NCBI RefSeq assembly: GCF_005845035.1
Contig: NZ_SPFO01000014.1
Coordinates: forward strand, 1 to 52,319
Length of the DNA stretch: 52,319 nt
From: Collinsella aerofaciens
GTDB lineage: Bacteria; Actinomycetota; Coriobacteriia; Coriobacteriales; Coriobacteriaceae
Direction: 5' to 3'
Shown in pieces: positions 16,241 through 25,026 of this stretch; the stretch's first letter is position 1, and each line of letters opens with the position of its first letter. A program made the position numbers and the translations under genes. The notes beneath the pieces were generated by a model. It was not told the origin of the DNA. It saw nothing but the letters and a program-made list of their open reading frames with translations, and searched no databases.

Positions 16241-18037
16241 ATGGAGACATGCCGGTCAAAAGAACCTGCTGATCAGCTCATCTGTCATATCGATTCCTAT
16301 CTCAAGGATAAGGACAATCAATATGCAATTGCACTTGAGGGAGATTGGGGGTCGGGAAAGACCCGATTCATTGAAGAGAAGCTCGCCGAGCATCTTAAAG
16401 ATGGCGAATACGAACTTGTCCGCGTTTCTATGTTCGGAATTGCTACTGCTGATGATCTATACGAACGCATTGTGATGGCGCTCGTACACCTTAGCGACAA
16501 GAGCATGAAGACGCAATCTGCTGCCAAAATGATGGGGGGCGCCCTCAACGGCATTTCGAGAGCTTTTATTAAAAGAACGGGATTATCCTTGAATCTCGCC
16601 GTCGAGATACAATCCGTTGCCTGCCTAATGCTCAGAAAGAAGCACTTTCTTGTATTCGATGATGTGGAGAGGCGTTCTGAACATGGCGACGATTTGGCGC
16701 TCTTCGGAACGATGAACGATCTTATCGAAAGACTCGGGATGAAGGTCATGCTGGTTTCAAATGCCTGGGGAGGCAGCGATGGGCAACCACTGCGAGCGTT
16801 CGATAGGGACGTACGCGAAAAACTAATTTGGAAAGTCTATTCGTTCAGACCTTTCCCGTCGGCATTGGCAAAAGAAATTCTCATGGGAGACTGCCGCCCA
16901 TCGGAAGACCTTGATATGTATGGTGCCATACTTGCGGGAGTAAAGGCCAGCGGATGCGTAAATGCTCGAGCAATGATACGTGCTCATGAGTTAATCGGAA
17001 GAATTTGCAGTCTTGAGGTGGTTCAAGATACAGGAATTGCACCCCAAAACCGGTTTAATGCTCTGCGAGACGCAGTCCATTTTGCTTTGTTGACCTCCAT
17101 GGGGAGCGCACCCGACATGCCGAAAAACGACGCGCCGGCGGAATTGCTCAGTCCGAAAGCTCTTGAATACGAGCGTGGCGTGGCTCTTTACGAGCAATAC
17201 TCTGATTTCTCCGTGATAGGTAGGGCTTTCGACCCTTCAGGCGAAGTAACAAAGGATGATCTTGAGCAAGGGTTTAAAGCGTACATTGGAAAAAGGTATC
17301 CGAGCAACTGCGATACCCTCGAAATTAGAGAGATCGCTAAAGAGATGCGGGGCGCGTACGCTCTTGATGACGATGATGTAGATGCACTCGCGCAGCATTA
17401 TTTTAATTTAGTTTCCAGGGGGCATTATTCAGTCGATTGTTTGCACGACGTGTTCGATGTTTATTACCTGCTATCCGATCTCGAATGGGAATGTCCATTT
17501 TCGCAAGATGACTTTATCGAATATTGCAAGAAAGTGATCGATGCCGATCCAGACAAAGCTATTGAGCACCTTTCTGGACCAGTATTTTATACAGACGAGA
17601 GGCGGGAGAGACGGGAGCTCGCTGAAGTACTTAAGCGTTATGCTCAGACAGAGTTGAATAAAAGGATGTCGACTCAGTTGATGATATCTGAGAGAGCGGA
17701 GGAACTGACGGGCAGAGAGCTTGCTCGTCGTCTCAACGATGCAGTGAAACGCGATGTCAAAGTGTTAGTTAATGCTACTCCGAGAGTCATTGTCGAGACA
17801 TTTTGCAGAGAGGATGCGTCGAATCAGGAAGCGCTTCGCATGTTCTTTGTGCATCTTAATAACGTTCAGATTCCGGGCGGGGCGCCATCGGCGGCTTTAG
17901 TTGAATGGATACTTGAGATAAAGAATGCACTGAAAGAAACGAACGTTGAAACGAAAACCGGCGCGATGAGAAGGTGTTGGTTCTTGAGAAATCTTGAGGA
18001 GCTTGAGAGCCGATTTGGGCATTCCAGACAGGAGTAA
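16241..18037 (+). CDS. KAP-like P-loop NTPase, probable defence protein
   Basis: 598 aa from ATG 16241, preceded by AGGAGGG at 16230-16236; an in-frame ATG at 16226 lies upstream of that ribosome site. Walker A is GDWGSGKT (34-41) and Walker B HFLVFDDVER (135-144), as in KAP/STAND-like NTPases. The following region (LIERLGMKVMLVSNAW, and DVREKLIWKVYSFRPFPS resembling a sensor/arginine region) fits this class. The C-terminal ~350 residues are helical, rich in Asp and Glu, and have no effector motif I can name. No membrane span was found, although many KAP proteins have two. It stands alone in an island of toxin-antitoxin and Abi genes, so a role in phage defence is plausible but inferred. Confidence 0.7.
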   Translation: METCRSKEPADQLICHIDSYLKDKDNQYAIALEGDWGSGKTRFIEEKLAEHLKDGEYELVRVSMFGIATADDLYERIVMALVHLSDKSMKTQSAAKMMGGALNGISRAFIKRTGLSLNLAVEIQSVACLMLRKKHFLVFDDVERRSEHGDDLALFGTMNDLIERLGMKVMLVSNAWGGSDGQPLRAFDRDVREKLIWKVYSFRPFPSALAKEILMGDCRPSEDLDMYGAILAGVKASGCVNARAMIRAHELIGRICSLEVVQDTGIAPQNRFNALRDAVHFALLTSMGSAPDMPKNDAPAELLSPKALEYERGVALYEQYSDFSVIGRAFDPSGEVTKDDLEQGFKAYIGKRYPSNCDTLEIREIAKEMRGAYALDDDDVDALAQHYFNLVSRGHYSVDCLHDVFDVYYLLSDLEWECPFSQDDFIEYCKKVIDADPDKAIEHLSGPVFYTDERRERRELAEVLKRYAQTELNKRMSTQLMISERAEELTGRELARRLNDAVKRDVKVLVNATPRVIVETFCREDASNQEALRMFFVHLNNVQIPGGAPSAALVEWILEIKNALKETNVETKTGAMRRCWFLRNLEELESRFGHSRQE

Positions 18038-18106
18038 CACCGATGCGCCACTTGTCGTGCGCTTCAATGCCAGCGGTCTTGATTTACGCTTGCGCGGTGC
18101 CAGCTT

Positions 18107-18202
18107 GATTTCATTTGTTGCATAGATCGAAGTATGAGCCGGTCGCGCCTTCTTCGCTGTGACCATGGTCTTCTATCCGTCTCGGCTGCATGGTGAGTTC
18201 GA
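18107..18202 (+). repeat. ~95-bp dispersed repeat, copy 2
   Basis: Homologous to 12331-12427; reads DFICCIDRSMSRSRLLRC, then DHGLLSVSAAW and a stop, with no internal stop in this copy. It lies between the KAP-like NTPase and the DUF6414-like gene and appears to be a stranded gene end. The rest of 18038-18312 shows only a ribosome site (aaaggaaaggagcggagg) for the next gene. Confidence 0.6.
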
Positions 18203-18312
18203 TTGCTTTTTCGGAGTGGCAATGATACGTATGGTGTGAAACGGATGGTACGCGGATAACGAGGGGCGAAAACAACGACAGCCCCACGCTAAAGGAAAGG
18301 AGCGGAGGAACT

Positions 18313-19158
18313 ATGCCAGAAAATAAAATACCAGGCCTCTTCACCGTCTACTACATGAATCAGCAGAAGGTGTTCGAGACGAGGATGCTCCTGGACAACA
18401 AGCTCAAGACTACAAGCTCCAAGGAAAACCAGAACGGGACGACAAAGAGAGCATCATTGAACGCCGAAGCGGAGCTCAACCCTCCCTTCCTGACGAAACT
18501 CAGGGCAAAACTCGAAGGAAGCGTCAGGCACGAAAAACAAGAGAAGATCGTGGACACCCTCGAATACGTGAACACAAATAGCCGGATGCTCGCCGACATA
18601 ATGGAGCACTGCAAAGCCCCCGAAAGCGGAACAACGCTTGCAGAAGGCGACCTCGCATACATTGGCGATGTCTCGCTGAAGCTCATCAATGAGGACGAGA
18701 TTCGAGGCATCATGGCGATCATGAGCGGGACCTTTGACGGAATCACCGTCCACGATGCCGGAGACCTCGACATCGGCCACATGATGCAATCCTTCATAGG
18801 AGACGGCGCAGCCTTCAAGCTCAGAGGAAACCGCGCAAGAAGAAGAACGCCGCTGTACGCGAAGATTCCCCTCGACGGAGAAGAGATGTTCGAAAGCGGG
18901 TACACAATCGACGACCTGCTCATCGGAAAGGTCGGCATCGTCGGGATATGCAAAGGGAAAATCACCCCGGCTCAGATGAAGAGCCCCTTTGATTACTTCC
19001 AGCAGCCAGGCGACCCAAAACGCACGCCGCAGAACGACATTGTTATATGCGGAAAGAACCCGTCACCCACAGCCATGACCGTCGGCGGCAATCGGGCAGA
19101 ACAGGGCTATTACATAGACATCCTTGCTGTCATTCAGGCAGTGTCCTTCGAGGCTTGA
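18313..19158 (+). CDS. DUF6414-like protein, partner of AAA+ ATPase
   Basis: 281 aa with strong AGGAG/GGAGG sequence just upstream. The pattern resembles DUF6414 proteins: an N-terminal FTVYYMNQQKVFETRMLL strand/helix, a charged variable segment, a middle part (EGDLAYIGDVSLKLINEDE) like the ExGDFVEVxG stretch of that family, and a C-terminal strand-rich part (YYIDILAVIQAVSF). The family assignment is by eye and moderate. No catalytic motif is evident. Eleven bases separate its stop from the AAA+ ATPase start, so they form a two-gene operon. A substrate, sensor or adaptor role for the ATPase is inference. Confidence 0.5.
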   Translation: MPENKIPGLFTVYYMNQQKVFETRMLLDNKLKTTSSKENQNGTTKRASLNAEAELNPPFLTKLRAKLEGSVRHEKQEKIVDTLEYVNTNSRMLADIMEHCKAPESGTTLAEGDLAYIGDVSLKLINEDEIRGIMAIMSGTFDGITVHDAGDLDIGHMMQSFIGDGAAFKLRGNRARRRTPLYAKIPLDGEEMFESGYTIDDLLIGKVGIVGICKGKITPAQMKSPFDYFQQPGDPKRTPQNDIVICGKNPSPTAMTVGGNRAEQGYYIDILAVIQAVSFEA

Positions 19159-19169
19159 TAGGCAACGCC

Positions 19170-20378
19170 ATGCGCAAACTCGTCACATACAACAAATCCC
19201 AGTATAAAGCCCTGATCGACCAGCTCGGAGTAGACGGCTTCAAGTTGATGTCACTTCTCGAACTACACGGAAGCGACCAAATCTCCGAGCTCCTTTCCGA
19301 GAAAAAGCTCGTCGTGGACGTTTCATCATTCATGGGCTTACTATCGGGCGATCTCCAGCTGGCATCGAAATTCGAGCTCCTCGTCCACCAGCTACCCTTT
19401 GGCACCCTCTTCATCGGAGACGATAAAACCGTGAACGAAGGAGCATACCAATTGAGAACCATGTTCGACGACATAATAGACTGCGACATCGAGGTCGATG
19501 AGGGCACCCAGAAGGACAAAAGAGGAAAGAGAACACTCGTATCCCTCGACGAACTCGAATTCATGCAAGTCCTCACCACCCTCGAAAGCGAGCTCATAGG
19601 CCAGATCGAATTCAAACGCTCCTTCGAATCCCGATCGCGCAGCTTCAGGCTCTTCAATGCGCTCGGCGAGCAGCCAGTATTCTCGCTGCTCCTTCTTGGC
19701 CCTTCGGGTGTCGGGAAAACAGAAGTTGCCAAGATCCTCTGCGAGGCAATCGCGCCATGCCAGCCCCTCCCTAAGGTCAATCTCGGGAACTACAGCAGTA
19801 AGGACTCTCTCAACTCCCTGATCGGCAGCCCGAGAGGATACATGGGAAGCGAAGAAGGCGAGCTGGGAAAGAAGATCGACTCATCCGATGCCGGAATTCT
19901 CCTGGTGGACGAGTTCGAGAAAGCTGAACCCGCCGTCTGGAACTTCTTCCTCGATCTCCTCGAGACAGGATCGTTCACGGACTCCCAAGGGATGGAGCAT
20001 GATCTCCACGGGTTCATCATCGTGTTCACGACAAACTGCCCCCTCGGGAAGATCGATGAAACTTTCCCGGCGGAACTCCTCTCCCGCTTCAGTTTGATGA
20101 GCCTCTTCTCCAAGCTAAGCATAAGCGACAAAAAGCTCTTTGTCGAAAGATACGTCTCCATGTTTGCCAAGAAGTACAGGGAGACTGATCTCAAGGGTTT
20201 GCCGACATTGCCGGACGACATCGCCGACAAGGCAAAGGTGGAAATCGACATTGAAGCGACCGAAAACATCCGGATCCTCAAGAACACAACAAGATCCTGG
20301 ATCAGCGAATTCGTGGAGAAGGCCCGAAAGAGCAGTTCAATCACGACGCCGTCCTCCATCATCCACACCCAAATTTAA
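19170..20378 (+). CDS. ClpA/ClpB-type AAA+ ATPase, single module
   Basis: 402 aa from ATG 19170; the frame is open upstream but that stretch overlaps the previous gene. Motifs are complete: Walker A LLLGPSGVGKTE (175-186), pore-loop-like GSPRGYMGSEEGELG (219-233, matching GAPPGYVGYEEGG of ClpB D2), Walker B ILLVDEFEKAEP (243-254), sensor-1 FTTNC, and AELLSRF as arginine finger. Residues 1-165 are unlike Clp N-domains; there is no Clp N-repeat, no first AAA module and no ClpP-binding loop visible. So it is a stand-alone unfoldase/remodeller. Paired with the DUF6414-like protein in a defence-type island, it could be a two-component immune or stress system; this is inference. Confidence 0.8.
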   Translation: MRKLVTYNKSQYKALIDQLGVDGFKLMSLLELHGSDQISELLSEKKLVVDVSSFMGLLSGDLQLASKFELLVHQLPFGTLFIGDDKTVNEGAYQLRTMFDDIIDCDIEVDEGTQKDKRGKRTLVSLDELEFMQVLTTLESELIGQIEFKRSFESRSRSFRLFNALGEQPVFSLLLLGPSGVGKTEVAKILCEAIAPCQPLPKVNLGNYSSKDSLNSLIGSPRGYMGSEEGELGKKIDSSDAGILLVDEFEKAEPAVWNFFLDLLETGSFTDSQGMEHDLHGFIIVFTTNCPLGKIDETFPAELLSRFSLMSLFSKLSISDKKLFVERYVSMFAKKYRETDLKGLPTLPDDIADKAKVEIDIEATENIRILKNTTRSWISEFVEKARKSSSITTPSSIIHTQI

Positions 20379-20694
20379 CGAATATATATTCTTATTGCAT
20401 CGCATCTACATTACCAAATCCAGATTGCTTGAGATGTCATGACGCAAGTTCAGATTCACTTCGGAGTATCATGCTGTCAATTTGAAGGATGCTACCTGCT
20501 TTTAAAGAATCGAAACGGAGGTTGTAAGTCGATTCTTCCTTTCACCGACTGACAAAACGATTTACACCTAATTGTGCACATTGCTCACGCGATTTCTCTT
20601 TGCCCCCGCATCGATCTCGCTAGACTAATAAGTGCTGCCACCAGGGCATTTTCTGGTGCACATTCTATTGGCTCCTGCGAAGATCGGAGCGGGT
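20379..20694. other. Intergenic, 316 bp
   Basis: AT-rich at first, with an 8-bp inverted repeat (agaatcga ... tcgattct, about 20507-20537) but no T-run. No gene is visible. The promoter of the LPxTG gene should lie here, but no convincing -35/-10 pair stands out. Confidence 0.5.
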
Positions 20695-21819
20695 ATGTTT
20701 GCCGCCGAGTCCCACACCAGCCGTCATCACATCGCGATCGCTGCCATGGCCTGCCTATGCGTCTTGCTGGGCGGGCCTTCCTATGCCGCGGGCGCGGAGA
20801 GCCTGCTCATCGCGGGCGCGACGTACCGCGAGCCGGGCGTGTCGGGTCCCGGCTGGGCCTGGACCGATGCCGGCCACCTGGAGCTCGACGGCTACGCGGG
20901 CGACGCCATCGGCGCCGACGGCGACCTGGTCGTGACGCTTTCCGGGCAGAACACGGTGACGGAGTCGCATGCGCCCGATGCGGACATCTCACAGTGCGGC
21001 ATGGAGGTGTGGGGCGACCTGACGCTCCGCGGCACCGGTTCACTGTCGGCATCGGGCTCGCAGTGCGCGATCCACGTCTCGCGGGCGCTCGCGGTGGACG
21101 GCTGCGCCGTCGATGCCCGGGCGGACGGGGCAAACGTCACGGACGAGGCCGTGGCCGGCGTGATCGCCGGCGACATGGCCGTGCGCGGCGGCGGGCGCGT
21201 CGTCGCCGTCGGTGCCGCGCCCTCCGCCGGCGTGCGTGCCTACGGCGTGTACCTGCAGGATGCGGGCCTGAGCGATGGTGCAGCTGGCTGTCAGCTTTCC
21301 GTTGACACCTCGTGGCTCGATGCGACCGGCGCCGACGGCGGCGCTGCGTGCACGGGCGGGTCGCTTGTGTCCGCGCGCTTTGTGTCGCCTGCTGGCGGAA
21401 CCTTTGGTGCTAGTGGCGTGGTGGATGCCTCCGGTGCGGTGGCACCGCATGTGGTGGTTGAGCCCGATGTCGTCACGCCTCCGGCGGGGGAGAACGATGG
21501 GTCCGATGTGCCGGGCAGCGGGACGGGCGCGCCTGATGGTGGCGCCGGTCCCGCTGCAGAGCAACCCGGTACGGAGCCAACGACGGTTGCCGCAATGAAG
21601 CCTGCGGCTACGTCGCCCAAGACAAACATAACGACCAAGACGAGGGTGACCAAGACCACGGTGCCTGCGCCGTCCAAGCCTAAAGCCACCAGCGCGACCG
21701 CAGCGACACTCCCCAAGACCAGCGACAACAATTGGATCGCCGCATCCTTTACGCTACTCCTGTTGGGACTGGGGCTTCTAGGTGCCGCATATCGCTGTTG
21801 GGGCGTGCGGCATACCTAG
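20695..21819 (+). CDS. LPxTG cell-wall-anchored surface protein
   Basis: 374 aa from ATG 20695, five bases after GGAG. An N-terminal signal peptide is seen (HHIAIAAMACLCVLLGGPSYA, cut probably after AxA). The mature part is repetitive, Gly/Ala/Asp-rich and strand-like (LTLRGTGSLSASGSQCAIHV, AVRGGGRVVAVG), typical of right-handed beta-helix or carbohydrate-binding surface modules. A Pro/Thr/Lys-rich wall-spanning stretch is followed by LPKTSD, a hydrophobic helix (AASFTLLLLGLGLLGAAY) and RCWGVRH: a complete sortase signal. G+C is very high. A paralogue lies at 22967-24169, with a toxin-antitoxin pair between them. Confidence 0.85.
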   Translation: MFAAESHTSRHHIAIAAMACLCVLLGGPSYAAGAESLLIAGATYREPGVSGPGWAWTDAGHLELDGYAGDAIGADGDLVVTLSGQNTVTESHAPDADISQCGMEVWGDLTLRGTGSLSASGSQCAIHVSRALAVDGCAVDARADGANVTDEAVAGVIAGDMAVRGGGRVVAVGAAPSAGVRAYGVYLQDAGLSDGAAGCQLSVDTSWLDATGADGGAACTGGSLVSARFVSPAGGTFGASGVVDASGAVAPHVVVEPDVVTPPAGENDGSDVPGSGTGAPDGGAGPAAEQPGTEPTTVAAMKPAATSPKTNITTKTRVTKTTVPAPSKPKATSATAATLPKTSDNNWIAASFTLLLLGLGLLGAAYRCWGVRHT

Positions 21820-21848
21820 CTGCAATACAAGAGCCCTGTAGAAGCTTT

Positions 21849-21885
21849 AAAGGCAACGCTTTCCGAAAGGGAGCGTTGCCTTTTT
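21849..21885 (+). terminator. Terminator of the LPxTG gene
   Basis: A 12-bp perfect stem (aaaggcaacgct at 21849-21860 and agcgttgccttt at 21872-21883) with an 11-base loop, ending in a T run. It is 30 bases after the stop codon. Confidence 0.9.
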
Positions 21886-21937
21886 ACTGCATGCAATGTA
21901 TGAGGTGCCGTACCACTAAAAGGCTTAGTTAATTGAT

Positions 21938-21975
21938 TGTAATTACATAATCTACTAGTGTATGTGCTTTATACT
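21938..21975 (+). promoter_or_regulatory. Promoter and possible operator of the RelB/YafQ pair
   Basis: A 10-base perfect palindrome tgtaattaca (21938-21947) lies upstream of a TATACT -10 box (21970-21975). No -35 at standard spacing is clear. Antitoxins of this family usually repress their own promoter by binding a palindrome, so this is a reasonable operator candidate. Confidence 0.45.
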
Positions 21976-22008
21976 AAGGTTGCACTCACACGATTGGAGG
22001 GTCCAAAA

Positions 22009-22284
22009 ATGGCAAGCTCAACATTAACCATTAGGGTTGACGATGACCTCAAACGCGAGGCAGCAGAAGTGGCTGATTACTATGGACTTGATTTGTCGTC
22101 CGTGACGCGCGCATTCTTCAAGCAAATGGTCAACACCCATCGCATCCCGTTGACTTTTGCCCCTGAGGAGCCCAATGCCGAAAGCCTTGAGGCCATTCGC
22201 GAGGGGGACGCGTTTCTTGCATCTGGCAAAAAAGGACGTTTTGACAATGGCGCCGATCTTATCGCTGCGGCGATGGCACAATGA
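22009..22284 (+). CDS. RelB/DinJ-type antitoxin
   Basis: 91 aa from ATG 22009, with GGAGGG at 21996-22001. The N-terminus STLTIRVDDDLKREAAEVADYYGLDLSSVTRAF is the ribbon-helix-helix DNA-binding fold of RelB/DinJ, and the C-terminal part (EEPNAESLEAIREGDAFLAS) is the toxin-wrapping tail. It binds and neutralises the downstream YafQ-type RNase and represses the shared promoter (family knowledge). It overlaps the toxin by ATGA. The pair sits between two LPxTG paralogues, where it may discourage loss of this segment. Confidence 0.9.
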   Translation: MASSTLTIRVDDDLKREAAEVADYYGLDLSSVTRAFFKQMVNTHRIPLTFAPEEPNAESLEAIREGDAFLASGKKGRFDNGADLIAAAMAQ

Positions 22285-22580
22285 GCACGTTAACCGCAGA
22301 GTTCTCTGCAGCCTTCTCCCGCGATTTAAAGAAAAAAGCAAAGCGCCGTAAATGGGATCTATCCGAGCTTCAAAAGCTAATTGACCTGGTGCTACAGAAT
22401 ACACCCGAGTCAATGGACATATTAAAACGACGTCATAATATGCACCGGCTAAGCGGCAACTGGGCAGGGCGAAACGAATGTCACGTAGCAAACTCTGGCG
22501 ACTGGCTTGTCATATGGTCATCAAACGAAGAGGTAGCTTTCTTTGAACGCACCGGCAGCCATGATGAGCTGTTCCGATAG
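22281..22580 (+). CDS. YafQ/RelE-family mRNA interferase toxin
   Basis: 99 aa, ATGA overlap with the antitoxin. It has the YafQ layout: FSRDLKKKAKRRKWDLSEL, LKRRHNMHRLSGNWAGRNECHV, then DWLVIWSSNEEVAFFERTGSHDELF. The conserved His/Asp region and the C-terminal RTGSHxELF motif of YafQ are present, so the toxin is probably active. It would cleave mRNA on the ribosome when the antitoxin is degraded. Confidence 0.9.
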   Translation: MSTLTAEFSAAFSRDLKKKAKRRKWDLSELQKLIDLVLQNTPESMDILKRRHNMHRLSGNWAGRNECHVANSGDWLVIWSSNEEVAFFERTGSHDELFR

Positions 22581-22966
22581 CTCCCTTAATATCGACACCA
22601 CCAAAGCTATCCGGATTTCAAGCAAATGACATCCTATTTGTTCAACATTGTTGGAGATTTAGCTGCGCAATGATGATTGCCTCCCATCCTAGGCTGGAAT
22701 ATCGTCTCCAAACCAGGCCCTGGCAGCGGTTTGCTCTGCAAAAGGTTGCGCAATGTGCTCGCCGGTAGATCCTGCGTGTGGCCATACGCTACCAGACTCT
22801 TCCTTTTCATCGACAGGTTCCTTAAAGCGATGGCCCAACACTGTCGATGAGCGGAATGCGGCAAACTGCGCCCCCGCGTTCTCTATCGAGGTGCGTCGAT
22901 CCTAGGTACGAGGGGTTCGCCCAGATCGAGACGACCTATTAAGGCATCTCTGTCCCTGTCGTCTCG
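22581..22966. other. Intergenic, 386 bp
   Basis: No convincing gene on either strand. It contains short frames with stops, and a stretch near 22880-22950 that may be remnant coding sequence, but I cannot assign it. It probably contains the promoter of the second LPxTG gene. Confidence 0.4.
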
Positions 22967-24169
22967 ATGAACACCTTCGACCTGACTCATGCCTTACGCG
23001 ATGTTCGGACAAACTCGGTTATAGCGATTTGCTTTCTCATTAAAAGGGACTGCAAGATGTTTACCGCCATGGCCTGCCTATACATTTTGCTGGGCGGGCC
23101 TTCTTATGCCGCGGGCGCGGAGAGCCTCATCATCGCGGGCGCGACATACTACGAGCCGGGCGTATCGGACCCCGGCTGGGCCTGGACCGATGCCGACCAC
23201 CTGGAGCTCAACGGCTACGCGGGCGAGGCCATCGGCGCCGAAGGCGACCTGGTGCTGACGCTTGCCGGGCAGAACTCCGTGACGGAGTCGCATGCGCCCG
23301 ATGCGGACATCACGCTGTGCGGCATGGAGGCGTGGGGCAACCTGACGCTCCGCGGCACCGGGACCCTGACGGCGACGGGCTCGCAGTGCGGGATCCACAT
23401 CTCGCAGGCGCTCGTGGTGGACGGATGCACCGTCGACGCCCGGGCGGACGGGGCCGATATTACGGACGAGGCGGTCGCCGGCGTGATCGCAGGCGACATG
23501 GCCGTGCGCGGCGGCGGGCGGGTCGTTGCAGCGGGCGCCGGGTCCGGAGCGGGCGTGCGCGCCTACGGCGTGTATCTGCAGGATGCGGGCCTTGGCGCTG
23601 GCGCGGCCGGCTGTCGGCTTTCCGTCGACGCCTCGTGGCTTGATGCGGCCGGTGCAGATGGCGGGGTTGCTTGCACGGGCGGGTCGGTTGTGTCCGCGCG
23701 GTTTGTTGCGCCTGCTGGCGGGGTCTTTGGTGCTAGTAGCGTGGTAGATGTCTCCGGTGCGGTGGCACCGCATGTGGTGGTTGAGCCCGATGCGGCCACG
23801 CCTCCGGTGGGGGAGACCGGTGGAGAAGGCGTGCCAGGCGGCGGGACGGGTGAGACTGTTGGTGATCCTGCTGCGGGGCAGCCCGGTGCAGAACCCGCGA
23901 CGGACCCCACAGTGAAACCCGCAGCTGCGATTCCCAAGACAAACATAACGGCCAAGACGACGGTGACCAAGACCACGGTGTCTACGCCGTCCAAGCCCAA
24001 GAGCATCGCCGCGAACACAACAGCGCTCCCTAAGACCGGCGACAGCAACTGGATCGCCGCTTCCGTGACGCTTTTCCTGCTTGGTACAGTATTTCCCGGT
24101 CGTGAACGGTTACCAGTCGTTTTTCCGCGACCCGAGCACCCGGGTATACCGCGAAGGCGCCACTTTTGA
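22967..24169 (+). CDS. LPxTG paralogue with lost membrane anchor (chimeric end)
   Basis: 400 aa from ATG 22967; an ATG at 23057 would give a signal peptide with no positive n-region, so the longer start is preferred, although its ribosome site is poor. It closely parallels the first LPxTG protein through LPKTGDSNWIAASVTLFLLG. There the homology stops (about 24087), and the frame runs on as FPGRERLPVVFPRPEHPG-, which is out-of-frame Abi coding sequence. So the sorting motif remains but the hydrophobic helix is cut to about ten residues and the basic tail is replaced by an unrelated Arg/Pro-rich one. Anchoring is doubtful; the protein may be secreted or degraded. Confidence 0.75.
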   Translation: MNTFDLTHALRDVRTNSVIAICFLIKRDCKMFTAMACLYILLGGPSYAAGAESLIIAGATYYEPGVSDPGWAWTDADHLELNGYAGEAIGAEGDLVLTLAGQNSVTESHAPDADITLCGMEAWGNLTLRGTGTLTATGSQCGIHISQALVVDGCTVDARADGADITDEAVAGVIAGDMAVRGGGRVVAAGAGSGAGVRAYGVYLQDAGLGAGAAGCRLSVDASWLDAAGADGGVACTGGSVVSARFVAPAGGVFGASSVVDVSGAVAPHVVVEPDAATPPVGETGGEGVPGGGTGETVGDPAAGQPGAEPATDPTVKPAAAIPKTNITAKTTVTKTTVSTPSKPKSIAANTTALPKTGDSNWIAASVTLFLLGTVFPGRERLPVVFPRPEHPGIPRRRHF

Positions 24170-24914
24170 AGACATCCTAGCGCTTTACGAGTTCGACGTA
24201 GAGCTCAGGGAGATAATGCTCGATGCACTGCTCAAGGTCGAGGCGAAGATCAGGTCGGCGCTTGCCTACAAGTTCTGCGCTACATATGGCGAGTCCCAGA
24301 GTAAGTATCTAGACGCTCGCTGCTACGCGACATCGAAGGGCGCGAAGCGTGTTCTCCCAAAGCTGCTGAACATGCTTGAATATATCGCCAACAAGGATAC
24401 CAGCCATGAATACCTCGCCTACTACCGCAGGGCAAATAAGAACGTGCCGCTATGGGTCGCCGTGAACGCCATGACCTTCGGACAGATTTCGAAAATGCTC
24501 ACGGCACTTAGGGACAACGAGAAAACCAAGATCGCCAAGAGGTTCGGGGTCGGAAACCCAAAGGAACTCTCTTCGTTTATCCGTGTGCTCGCCCTCTACA
24601 GGAACGTCTGCGCGCATGGCGAGCGCCTCTTCTCCCACAGGTGCCACTTTGAGATTCCTGACACGGCCTTACACGCCAAGCTCGGCATCGAAAAGATTGG
24701 GCCGGATTGCGTTTGTGGCATGGTAGACGTCTTCTCGGCAGTGATCACGCTTCGATACCTCCTGCGCGACGACGAGTTCAAAGCATTCAAGGCTAAGCTC
24801 GTCAAGTGCGTTAACGGATACTTGTCATTGGATGAGAGCATCGGCGAGGAGCGCCTCCTTGAGGCCATGGGTTTCCCGGCCGAATGGAAGAAGATAACCA
24901 GGTATAAAATTTAA
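24081..24914 (+). pseudogene. Abi_2 (AbiD/AbiF) abortive-infection protein, 5' end lost
   Basis: From about 24087 the frame reads YFPVVNGYQSFF, then ATFEDILALYEFDVELREIM, LKVEAKIRSALAYKF and LALYRNVCAHGERLFSHR, the core of the Abi_2 family. RNVCAH fits the R-x4-H RNase motif of HEPN domains, so the catalytic part is intact. The usual first ~40-50 residues (before the YRxxGY motif) are missing and replaced by the end of the LPxTG paralogue. The only start in frame near the junction is a TTG (24081) without ribosome site. It may still be made at low level by reinitiation, but I treat it as truncated. Confidence 0.75.
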
Positions 24915-25026
24915 GATCGACCCACCTAAAAGCAAAATGGCTTAGGATCTATCTAACATGAACCACGAATCGGTTCATACAGTTGAGGCTGCCAAGAACG
25001 TAATAGACGCCGGCCTTCTTGAGCTG

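Noticed and set aside
20574..21305. Arg-rich plus-strand frame overlapping the LPxTG gene
   Set aside because: Shadow of a very G+C-rich gene; Arg/Gly-rich low complexity and no signal features.
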